Assembly (NCBI GenBank): GCA_048263775.1
Contig: JBLXDU010000003.1
Location: 248,001-312,000 of the forward strand
Origin: UBA1479 sp048263775
GTDB taxonomy: Bacteria; Pseudomonadota; Alphaproteobacteria; Rhodospirillales; Casp-alpha2
DNA length: 64,000 bases
Reading direction: 5' to 3'
In this document: positions 15,139 through 22,936 of the stretch, in pieces
Numbering within the stretch: position 1 is the stretch's first letter
Layout: every line of letters begins with the position of its first letter
The notes under the pieces: generated by a model
The model's database searches: none
Told to the model about the DNA's origin: nothing
The model's input: the letters and a program-made list of their open reading frames with translations, nothing else
Position numbers and translations under genes: made by a program

Positions 15139-16620
15139 CTACCTCATCACAAACGGGTTCGGCACTTCGGTCGCCATGGAAATCCACACGGACTTGGTCT
15201 GCAGGTATTCCTCGATGGCCGCCTGGCCGCTTTCCCGGCCCAGGCCCGACTGCTTGTAACCGCCGAAGGGCGACATGTAGCTGACGGCCCGGTAGGTGTT
15301 CACCCACACGGTTCCAGCCTGCAATTCCTGGGACATGATGAAGGCGCGGCGGATGCTTTCCGTCCACACGCCGGCAGCAAGGCCGTAGACCACGTCGTTG
15401 CCGATGGCCAGCGCCTCTTCCTCGTCCTCGAAGGGGATAACGGAAAGAACCGGGCCGAACACTTCTTCCTGGGCGATGCGCATCTGGTTGTTCACGCCGG
15501 TGAAGATGGTCGGTTCCACGAACCAGCCGTCACCGCATTCGGGCCGCGTCGCCTTACCACCGCCGAGTACGGCCTCCGCACCCTCACCCTTGGCGATGTC
15601 CATGTAGCCCAGGATCTTTTCGTACTGGGGCGGCGTGGTGACCGGACCGACCTGGGTGTCCGGGTCCATAGGGTCACCCATCTTGGCGGTCTTGGCGAGC
15701 GCCACCAGCTTGTCGACGAATTCATTATGGATGGATTTTTGCACCAGAAGGCGCGAGCCGGCGATGCAGGTCTGACCCGTGGCGGCGAAGATGCCTGAGA
15801 TCACACCCTTGACCGCGTTCTCCACGTTACAGTCGTCAAACACGATGTTGGGCGACTTGCCGCCCAGTTCGAGCGACACCTTCTTGAACGACTGCGCCGC
15901 CGTGGAATAGACGTGCTTGCCCGTGGCCGACCCGCCGGTGAAAGCGATCTTGGCGACGTCCGGATGGCTGATCAGCGCTTCGCCCGCTTCCTTGCCATAA
16001 CCCGTGACGATGTTGACCACCCCGTCGGGGAAGCCGGCCTGCTTGACCAGATCCATGAATTCCAGGGCGGAGGCCGAGGTGAATTCCGACGGCTTGAGAA
16101 CCACCGTGTTCCCGGCCGCCAGGGCCGGCGCCAACTTCCAAGCCGTGAGCATGAGCGGCGAATTCCATGGCGTGATCATGCCGATAACGCCGAGCGGCTC
16201 CTTGCGCGTGAAGTTGAAGGTGTCGGGCTTGTCGATGGGGATGACGGCGCCTTCGATCTTGTCGGCCAGACCGCCGAAGTAATAGTACCACTGTGGCGCG
16301 TATTTAAGCTGCAGACCCATTTCGGCGATTAGCTTGCCGTTGTCTCGGACTTCGGTGGCGGCCAGGCTGTCCGCGTTCTCGGCGATCAAGTCACCCAGTT
16401 TGCGCATCAGGTGGCCGCGCTGAGTCGCGATGGTTCTGCGCCAGCCGGGAAGTGCCGCCTTGGCCGCCTTGACGGCGCGGTCAATGTCTTCCGCGTTGCC
16501 GCGCGGGATTTCCGCCCAAGCCTTGCCGGTGTAGGGGTTTTCGGTTTCGAACCATTCGCCAGAGGCCGGATCGACCTTCTTGCCGGCGATGGTCATTTGA
16601 TAGCGTTTGAGGTTCCCCAC
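15139..16620 (-). CDS. NAD(P)-dependent aldehyde dehydrogenase
   Basis: 493 residues. Catalytic residues are clear: the general-base Glu in SLELGGKSPNIVF and the nucleophile Cys in ATGQTCIAGSRLL. Cofactor motifs FTGGSATGKHVYS and ITPWNSPLMLTAWKLAPAL are also present. The start is a GTG at 16620: an ideal site GGAGGAG lies 6 bases upstream, and that site itself falls inside an in-frame ATG-GAG-GAG which would otherwise look like the start (16635). In its operon context it could oxidise the aldehyde made by the split ThDP decarboxylase at 18325-19470. Confidence 0.85.
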   Translation of the reverse strand: MGNLKRYQMTIAGKKVDPASGEWFETENPYTGKAWAEIPRGNAEDIDRAVKAAKAALPGWRRTIATQRGHLMRKLGDLIAENADSLAATEVRDNGKLIAEMGLQLKYAPQWYYYFGGLADKIEGAVIPIDKPDTFNFTRKEPLGVIGMITPWNSPLMLTAWKLAPALAAGNTVVLKPSEFTSASALEFMDLVKQAGFPDGVVNIVTGYGKEAGEALISHPDVAKIAFTGGSATGKHVYSTAAQSFKKVSLELGGKSPNIVFDDCNVENAVKGVISGIFAATGQTCIAGSRLLVQKSIHNEFVDKLVALAKTAKMGDPMDPDTQVGPVTTPPQYEKILGYMDIAKGEGAEAVLGGGKATRPECGDGWFVEPTIFTGVNNQMRIAQEEVFGPVLSVIPFEDEEEALAIGNDVVYGLAAGVWTESIRRAFIMSQELQAGTVWVNTYRAVSYMSPFGGYKQSGLGRESGQAAIEEYLQTKSVWISMATEVPNPFVMR

Positions 16621-16725
16621 GGTCGTCTCCTCCATATTGGTCGTGTTGGAGGCGATCCTATCAGGCAAGGCCCGGAATCCAATAGGGCCAACGTCGGTCA
16701 CGCGCCCTGCCATGGGGAGGGGTGT

Positions 16726-17751
16726 TTAGCAGGCGATTTTAAACGCCTCTGAATCCGCCGCCACGATGCGCGTCAGCGGAATTTCCAAGATGACACGGAA
16801 ACCGTGGCCGGAACCGGACTTGATCGAGAAGTCGCAGTCATGGGCTTCGGCAATTTTCTTGACGATCCAAAGACCGAGGCCGGCGCTATCGATGTAGGCA
16901 TCGGGATTGTCGGTCATCCGCGCATAACGTTGCGCGGCCCCCGCCAAGTTGCTGTCGTTCAGCCCGACCCCGTTGTCATAGACCGTCAGATACACGCGGT
17001 TTCCAGGCCCCGCGCAGAGCACATGAACGCCGACATCAGCATCCCGGCCCGCGTACTTCACCGCGTTCGTCAGAAGATTGATGACGTAGCGGCGGAACAG
17101 GGTCCGGTCAAAAACAATATCCACCGGCGGAACATTTCCGGACACGGTGACTGCCTGGCGCCCGCCCTTCCATCCGACAATCAGTTTGCGGCAAAACCGT
17201 AGTTCGTCCATCAGATTGAACCGCTCTTCGCGAATGACAAACCGGTCTTCGGAACTCAGCCGCGAGATATCGAGAATTTGCGAAATCGTCAGGTCGAGCA
17301 TCTGTGACGCTCGATTGATGTCCTCGGCATATTCAGCATATTTCTCATGCCCTAGGGGGCCAAAGACCTCCGTCCGCATCAATTCGGAAAACCCCATGAT
17401 GCTGTTGACCGGCGTTTTCAGATCGTGACTCATCGCCGCGAAGAATCCGTCGCGCGCGGCCAGGGCCTCGCGCAGGTCCTCCTCAACCGCCATCAGGCGG
17501 CGATTGTCCGCCTTGGTCCGCTTGACTAGGCCTTGATTGATGCGGACCTGACCTAACAACAAAATGAATACATAGATGACCAACGAAACGGCGATCAGCG
17601 GCAGTTCGTCCAACTCCCAGTTTTCGTGGGCCTTGGCGAACTCGTGCCAACGTTCCATCGGGTCCATGTCAACGGCAAGCAGGTGGGTGAAGATTGTGAT
17701 CAAAACCCCGCCGATGACCGCCAGGATCAGATTGTTGAGATTATTCCGCAT
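16726..17751 (-). CDS. Membrane sensor histidine kinase (orphan)
   Basis: About 341 residues. Two membrane segments (LILAVIGGVLITIFTHLLAV and PLIAVSLVIYVFILLLGQV) enclose a short loop of some 30 residues, so sensing is probably within the membrane. The HisKA box is FFAAMSHDLKTPVNSIMGF. The ATPase domain is complete: N box NLLTNAVKYA, G1 VYDNGVGL, G2 GLGLWIVKKIAEAHD, G3 SGHGFRV. No response regulator is adjacent. It is embedded between the NTF2-fold gene and the aldehyde dehydrogenase. An upstream ATG at 17835 is possible; neither start has a clear ribosome site. Confidence 0.8.
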   Translation of the reverse strand: MRNNLNNLILAVIGGVLITIFTHLLAVDMDPMERWHEFAKAHENWELDELPLIAVSLVIYVFILLLGQVRINQGLVKRTKADNRRLMAVEEDLREALAARDGFFAAMSHDLKTPVNSIMGFSELMRTEVFGPLGHEKYAEYAEDINRASQMLDLTISQILDISRLSSEDRFVIREERFNLMDELRFCRKLIVGWKGGRQAVTVSGNVPPVDIVFDRTLFRRYVINLLTNAVKYAGRDADVGVHVLCAGPGNRVYLTVYDNGVGLNDSNLAGAAQRYARMTDNPDAYIDSAGLGLWIVKKIAEAHDCDFSIKSGSGHGFRVILEIPLTRIVAADSEAFKIAC

Positions 17752-17875
17752 GTGAACAATGTTGCCCAATGTGATTGACGATAAGCCGGCGCACACACAC
17801 AGCGCGTTCGACAAGTCACACACAGCAATATGCATGCCATATGGGCCAGGAACCTTGGAGCCCTATACTTAAGGG

Positions 17876-18292
17876 CTAGACCATTGCCGCGAAGACGTCG
17901 TCTTTCGTCGCGAATTCTCGGGTCAGGCAATAGGTCTTGGCGATGATCTTCCAGTCACCGTCGATGCGGATGCAGGCCAGAAGGTCGGTAAAGTCACGCT
18001 TTCCGACCAGAACCTCGACCTTCACATTGGCCGTGTCCGGCCCGGCGAAATCGATGGAAACGACGCGCTCCTTGCGGGGAAACCCCGCAGCCTCGGGCGA
18101 TCCGCGCTCAACGATCACCTTTTCGAACTCGGCCATGGTCCAATGGATACGCTCGCCGCCCACATCGGCCGCATTCATGCGGGCATCCGGGTGGAACGCC
18201 GTCTTGAACAGCAGTTCCGCATCACCTTTATAGAGGCCGTCAAGATAGGCCTGGATACAAGCCTGTACGCCCGCCAGATCATTGCCGCTCAT
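17876..18292 (-). CDS. NTF2/SnoaL-fold protein, putative lumazine-binding type
   Basis: 138 residues. The N-terminal helix and hydrophobic ligand pocket match the NTF2-like fold (VQACIQAYLDGLYKGDAELLFKTAFHPDARMNA ... DFTDLLACIRIDGDWKIIAKTYC). Members include isomerases, hydrolases and accessory subunits, and no catalytic signature singles one out. GGAGGAG lies 5-7 bases before the ATG. It follows the ThDP decarboxylase beta subunit by 32 bases, so it probably serves the same pathway, perhaps stabilising or isomerising an unstable product. Confidence 0.7.
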   Translation of the reverse strand: MSGNDLAGVQACIQAYLDGLYKGDAELLFKTAFHPDARMNAADVGGERIHWTMAEFEKVIVERGSPEAAGFPRKERVVSIDFAGPDTANVKVEVLVGKRDFTDLLACIRIDGDWKIIAKTYCLTREFATKDDVFAAMV

Positions 18293-18324
18293 GGATGTCT
18301 CCTCCTGCTCGAATTGCAGGCACT

Positions 18325-18933
18325 CTAAAGCAGGCTATCTGGTCCCAACAGCTTTTCCCGGAACCGGTTCTTTAGATGCACCCCGTCCTTGGTCGGCAGA
18401 ATGAAGGGCAGCGGCTCAGCCTTGACCTTGATGTCGACGAACACCGGCCCCTTGGTTTCCTTGATCAGCGGCAGGGCCTCCACCAGTTCGGCTTCGGTCT
18501 TGACCGTGGCCGTGACCGGAAAGCCGCAGGCCTTGGCGACGGCGGCCATGTCGACGGGACCCGCCGTATGGGTCGCCTGCATGCCCGTTTCGCCGTAGCG
18601 TTCGTTGTCGAACACGACGATGGCAAGGTTTTCGACGCCCTGGGCGGCGATGGTCGCGAAGCTGCCCATGGCCATCAGCATTTCCCCGTCGCCGGTCATC
18701 ACCATGACCCGTTTGGTCGGCTGTGCGGTTGCCAGCCCCAGGCCCATGGTGGCGGCCCCGCCCATGGCACCCCAGAGCGGGAACGTCAGGGGGTGGTCTC
18801 CGGCGGCGGTGGCGTCCCAGTTGGGGGAACCCAGGCCGGTGATGACCAGGAAGTCGTCGGTGCGATCCTTCAGCAGGGTCTTGGCGACCTCGCGGCGGTG
18901 CAGTTCGTAATTGTCGGCGCGTTGCTTGTCCAT
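18325..18933 (-). CDS. ComE-like ThDP decarboxylase, ThDP-binding (beta) subunit
   Basis: 202 residues. The ThDP motif is VMVMTGDGEMLMAMGSFATIAAQGVENLAIVVFDNERYGETG, the same architecture as ComE. The N-terminal LVITGLGSPNWD and FPLWGAMGGAATMGLGLATAQP also match split sulfopyruvate decarboxylases. It pairs with the alpha subunit 15 bases upstream. Because comE exists at 9030-9593, this is a divergent paralogue and its oxo-acid substrate is probably different. The transporter upstream and aldehyde dehydrogenase downstream suggest import, decarboxylation, then oxidation. Confidence 0.75.
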   Translation of the reverse strand: MDKQRADNYELHRREVAKTLLKDRTDDFLVITGLGSPNWDATAAGDHPLTFPLWGAMGGAATMGLGLATAQPTKRVMVMTGDGEMLMAMGSFATIAAQGVENLAIVVFDNERYGETGMQATHTAGPVDMAAVAKACGFPVTATVKTEAELVEALPLIKETKGPVFVDIKVKAEPLPFILPTKDGVHLKNRFREKLLGPDSLL

Positions 18934-18948
18934 GTTCGTTTCCCCGCC

Positions 18949-19470
18949 TTATTTGCCGAAGGTTTTCACGGGCATGAGCTTCTGATGCAGAAGCACCGCC
19001 GCCATGTCCGGCCAGCCATAGGCCTGTTCGCCCGCCGAGCGCACGGTCTCGCCGACTTGGTCGGGGTCGTCCACTTGCGTGACCTTCACGCCCATGGCCT
19101 CCAGGGCCGGGCGCGTGCCCTCGCCCATGGGTTTCTGCCAGGGATTGAACTCGCGCCACTGGGCCCGCATGGTGACAAGCATCAACAGCGGAAAGCGGCA
19201 GGTATTGGCCAGCGAGATCATGTTGATGCAATTGCCCACGCCCGAAGACTGAAGCAGCATCACCGCCCGCTCGCCACCCAGCCAGGCGCCTGCGGACAGG
19301 CTGATGCCCTCTTCCTCGGTCGTCAGCGGGATGCAGCGCATGGCGTTATCGGCCTCGCACATTTTGAGAAGGCGGGCGTGGCCCGCGTCGGGGACGTAGG
19401 CGACTTGGCGCACATCCAGATCCTTGAGGACGTCGTAGATATCCGGCGCCCAGGCGTAATTCTCTGTCAT
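18949..19470 (-). CDS. ComD-like ThDP decarboxylase, PYR (alpha) subunit
   Basis: 173 residues with the cofactor-activating Glu in TTEEEGISLSAGAWLGGER and the LLQSSGVGNCINMISLAN helix typical of ComD. It differs from ComD at the segment after the core strand: LISYRGELGEP in ComD is LVTMRAQWREFNPWQKPMG here, next to the expected substrate pocket. That argues for a different oxo acid. It overlaps no gene, lies 97 bases after the TRAP permease, and is followed by the beta subunit 15 bases on. Confidence 0.75.
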   Translation of the reverse strand: MTENYAWAPDIYDVLKDLDVRQVAYVPDAGHARLLKMCEADNAMRCIPLTTEEEGISLSAGAWLGGERAVMLLQSSGVGNCINMISLANTCRFPLLMLVTMRAQWREFNPWQKPMGEGTRPALEAMGVKVTQVDDPDQVGETVRSAGEQAYGWPDMAAVLLHQKLMPVKTFGK

Positions 19471-19567
19471 GGTTCTTGGCTGTTCCGTCCGTTGCGGGTG
19501 AGATGACTTTAGAAACGATGTCCCCTGCCCGCCAATTGAGATTATCTGGGCACGGGTTGAGATTTTA

Positions 19568-21523
19568 TCAGCCAGGTGCCTTGGCGGCCCTGATTTGCCG
19601 TGGCCGCTGGTACAGCACCCAGGCAGCGATGATCAGCACAACCGGCACGCAGGCGATGGCCGCAATGGCGTCATCCGGATACAGCAGCGCGAACAGGGAC
19701 ACCACCATCAGCACGCCACGTGCCGTCAAATTCTTCATTCGGTCCGTGGCGAAGCGGGCCTGAATGGCAAACACGATGCCCAAGGTCGGCACGAGAATGA
19801 GGCCGAGTGCGGCAAGCTGATCCACCCCGGGCTGCTTGACCAGTTCCGGGCGGATGAAGACGCCCGCCATCAGGGTGAACAGCGAAACACAGAGCATAAG
19901 CGCGCGCCCCAACGTTCGCATGAACGACGCATCCGCAATCTTCGCCGTGACCGCCGCAACCACCGAAGTGGGCGGCGTCAATTCCCCCCAGACCGCCAGG
20001 AAAAAGGCGTAGAAATGGACGACCCAGGGATCGACGCCGGCCTTGATCATGGGCGGCGCGATGACCAGTGCGGTCAGGATATAGGTCGGGGCCGGCGGCA
20101 GGCCGGTGCCGACCAGAGCACCGAATAGGAAGGCGATCACCGCCATGGCGATCAGATTGATGCCGGCGGCTTCCAGCATCAGGACGCCGACTTTGGTCGG
20201 GATGCCGGTAATGACGAACACGCCCGTCATGATCGACAAGGCCGCAAGCAGCAAAGTCAGGTCCGCCGTCATGGACGAGAACGCATCAATCATGCGCCCG
20301 ATCGGAGTCAGCAACTGGCGGATCGACGGTCTGCCTTCCACCCTGAATCGACGGTAGGCATCGATGCTGAACATGACCGGCGCCACCATCACGAAGATAG
20401 TCAAGGCGGCGATCATGGCCGCCATATGGGTGACCGCCATCAGCCCGATCAGCCCGAATACGACCATGGCGAACACACCGATGTTGACGGCGTCACCAAC
20501 CGTGAAGGTGCCACCGGGCAATGTTACCTCGGTGTCCGCCCGGTAGTGGACCGACAGCAAATAAACCGACGCGATCAGCGCGACGAAGTAGATGACGGCC
20601 GGTGCGTAGCCGCGGGCGACCACGTCGAAATAGCTTTCCCCTAGGAAGTCAGCCATCAGGAAAGCGGAAATCCCCATGATCGGCGGCATCAACTGCCCGC
20701 CGAGGGACGACGCCGCCTCGATCGCCGCGGCCGTTGCGCGCGGCAATCCCGACTGAATCATCGCCGGAATGGTTGCCGATCCCGTCGCGGCGGCGTTGGC
20801 CGCGCCCGAACCACTGACCGTAGCAACGCCGAGGGACCCAATGACCGCCGCCTGCGGCAGGGCATAGGGTGATTTCGCCGAAATCAGTCCGGCGCCCAGA
20901 AGAATTGATTCAACCCCGCCGAAGGCGCGTAGAACGCTGAGGACCAGAATGAACGAGCCGATCAGGGTCAGCGCCAACTGTGGCAACCGGGAATAGACCC
21001 CTGTCGTCATTTCCAGGCTTGAGGCCGTTACGATGCGCTCCCAACTCATGCCCGGGTGGTGGAACATGCCGCCAATATGATTGCCGTAAACGGCATAGAG
21101 GATCAGCAGGACGTTAAGGACCAGGATCACGAAATACCGCTTGCGCGTATATTCCAGGATCAACAACGACATGATCCCGCCCATGATCATGTCGTTCGTG
21201 TTCCAGAACCCGGCACGGTCCGTGCGGATCGCAAAGAATTCCGAGCGGATGTAATAGAGCACAGCCAACGCCAGGCCGATCTGAACAGCGCCGATGGCGA
21301 TGTTCGTCATGGGACCAAGGCTGGGGTACAGGTCATTAGTGCGCAGCGCCTGCAGAATGAACAGGACATAGCACACGGGCACCATGGTCACCGCGAGGAC
21401 CGTCGGACCACCTTCGCCGCTTATGAAGTAATTGAATAGATAAACAAAAAAGATGGTTGCCGTAACCATATATAGGCCGTCAAGAGCGGCCGTCAGGCGC
21501 TTCGGATAAGGGGAGGCGGACAT
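19568..21523 (-). CDS. TRAP transporter fused permease (TAXI type, DctQ-DctM fusion)
   Basis: About 651 residues and highly hydrophobic. The N-terminal part has the four-segment small-subunit region. The DctM-like large domain carries AAVIGSLGVATVSGSGAANAAATGSATIPAMIQSGLP and, in its second half, GALVGTGLPPAPTYILTALVIAP and AVWGELTPPTSVVAAVTAKIA. These are hallmark TRAP-T 12TM motifs. It imports an organic anion using a sodium gradient. The receptor gene lies immediately upstream. ATG 21523 has AGG about 8 bases upstream; in-frame ATG 21541 and GTG 21544 are alternatives. Confidence 0.9.
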   Translation of the reverse strand: MSASPYPKRLTAALDGLYMVTATIFFVYLFNYFISGEGGPTVLAVTMVPVCYVLFILQALRTNDLYPSLGPMTNIAIGAVQIGLALAVLYYIRSEFFAIRTDRAGFWNTNDMIMGGIMSLLILEYTRKRYFVILVLNVLLILYAVYGNHIGGMFHHPGMSWERIVTASSLEMTTGVYSRLPQLALTLIGSFILVLSVLRAFGGVESILLGAGLISAKSPYALPQAAVIGSLGVATVSGSGAANAAATGSATIPAMIQSGLPRATAAAIEAASSLGGQLMPPIMGISAFLMADFLGESYFDVVARGYAPAVIYFVALIASVYLLSVHYRADTEVTLPGGTFTVGDAVNIGVFAMVVFGLIGLMAVTHMAAMIAALTIFVMVAPVMFSIDAYRRFRVEGRPSIRQLLTPIGRMIDAFSSMTADLTLLLAALSIMTGVFVITGIPTKVGVLMLEAAGINLIAMAVIAFLFGALVGTGLPPAPTYILTALVIAPPMIKAGVDPWVVHFYAFFLAVWGELTPPTSVVAAVTAKIADASFMRTLGRALMLCVSLFTLMAGVFIRPELVKQPGVDQLAALGLILVPTLGIVFAIQARFATDRMKNLTARGVLMVVSLFALLYPDDAIAAIACVPVVLIIAAWVLYQRPRQIRAAKAPG

Positions 21524-21606
21524 GCTGATACCTGTCGACATCACGCGGGGCGGGCGCCAAGGGCACCCGCCCCTGATTTTCGTGGTGGCCGCAAAAGCGG
21601 CGGTTA

Positions 21607-22626
21607 CTACTTGGCGATGCGGCTATCCCACTTGGCGTCCCAGACGCCCTTTTCCTTCATCCACTTGGCCAGACCGGGATGGACCGGAACCAAGTCGATC
21701 GAGGATTCGACACCGCGGCGCTGCATGCCCTTCATGTCCTTCAACTGGGCAAACGCCTTGTCGAGCTTGACCAGTTCATCGACGTTCTTTTCGATGATGT
21801 TCAGCATGCGATAGACGTCCGCTTCCGGAATTTCCATTCCGACGTGGAAGCCATAGTAGAACGGCAAAAGCTTGGCCGAGGGGGAGCCGATGTCCCGCTT
21901 GAAAGCGGAGGCCGGGACGTCAACAACGGCGAGGCCAGCCTGCTTCAATTTGGCTTCCTCTTCCTTGGTCGGGTTCAAGGCGACCCAGTTGGTGGCCAAG
22001 CCCGCTTCGGTGATCCAAGGTGCCGTGGTGGCTTCCGCATTGGTATAGATGATGAACCCGTCAAGACGACCGGATTCCATCAACGATCCGGCGGTCGATA
22101 GATCGACTTCGATGTATTTGTGTTTGGTGCCCACGGCGGCAAGGCCGCGTTCAAGCTGCGCTCGGGTATCCCAAGGCAGAGGCCCCGAAAACACCTGCTT
22201 GTCCGTAAGATCGCTCCAGGACTTGATCTTGTCCTTGTCGCGCTCGTGGATGGCCGCACCGACCTCGACCGTGAAGGCCCAGAACGATTGCACCGGTTGG
22301 CGCTTCATCTGGTCCTTGAAGCCCTTGAAGCGGTTGGTCCCGTTCGCCAATTCGAAGAAGGCAATGTCGGCGCCGTAATAACCGAGCGTCTTGCCCGCGG
22401 CGTAGCTCTTCACCGAAACGATGGCGCCCGGCATGGGCTGCACGGTGACCTGGTAGTCCTTCATTTCCTTGTTCAGGACGGTCGACAGATTGACGAGAGC
22501 CCGGTGTCCGGAAGAACCGACCGCCGAAGTTCCCCAAGTGATATCCGTCTGCGCCATGGCAGGGGTCGCCAAGCTGGTCGCGAACATGATCGACAGCGCG
22601 GCAATCGAACGATTGAGCTGATGCAT
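21607..22626 (-). CDS. TAXI-family TRAP transporter solute receptor
   Basis: 339 residues with a signal peptide (MHQLNRSIAALSIMFATSLATPAMA, then QTDITWGTS). The mature protein has TAXI-family features (TDITWGTSAVGSSGHRALVNLSTVLN, AYGADIAFFELANG-type binding strands and a C-terminal WMKEKGVWDAKWDSRIAK). It captures the solute in the periplasm for the fused permease 83 bases downstream. GGGAGG precedes the ATG by 9 bases. It diverges from the gamma-glutamyltransferase-like gene. The ligand cannot be named; a 2-oxo or hydroxy carboxylate or sulfonate would fit the operon. Confidence 0.88.
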   Translation of the reverse strand: MHQLNRSIAALSIMFATSLATPAMAQTDITWGTSAVGSSGHRALVNLSTVLNKEMKDYQVTVQPMPGAIVSVKSYAAGKTLGYYGADIAFFELANGTNRFKGFKDQMKRQPVQSFWAFTVEVGAAIHERDKDKIKSWSDLTDKQVFSGPLPWDTRAQLERGLAAVGTKHKYIEVDLSTAGSLMESGRLDGFIIYTNAEATTAPWITEAGLATNWVALNPTKEEEAKLKQAGLAVVDVPASAFKRDIGSPSAKLLPFYYGFHVGMEIPEADVYRMLNIIEKNVDELVKLDKAFAQLKDMKGMQRRGVESSIDLVPVHPGLAKWMKEKGVWDAKWDSRIAK

Positions 22627-22936
22627 ATGTGGTTTCCTCCCAAAGAATGCATATAAGCAGCGTTGTGCTCGCAATAGCGTACTGCGGGCGTTGGCCGCCC
22701 ATATGCGTACGATGACGGAAACGGTAATCCGATGCGACGCCTTCGACAAGTTGAAAGCGACCCAAAATCGCTTGTCCCTTCTACATAGCCTGCTTTGCCG
22801 ACTTGGGCTTTTCAGGCCCTGCTGAGGGCCGCGTTCTATTGTGGGTTGTCAGCCTATTGCGGGCCGCCAGCGAAGGGGATAGGAAAGAGTGCGCATCGGC
22901 GCGCACGCCCACCTCCTTCCGAAAGGTTTCCCGAAC
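22627..22936. promoter_or_regulatory. 310-bp divergent promoter region, TAXI operon / GGT-like gene
   Basis: No gene is visible here. The part nearest the TAXI gene is AT-richer (GCATATAAGC at about 22649) and may hold its -10. A hairpin GGCCCT-GCTG-AGGGCC lies at 22815-22830 without a T-run. I could not identify a convincing operator. Confidence 0.35.

Noticed and set aside
22815..22830. Intrinsic terminator (GGCCCT-GCTG-AGGGCC)
   Set aside because: It lies in a divergent promoter region where no transcript should end, has only a 6-bp stem, and no T-run follows.
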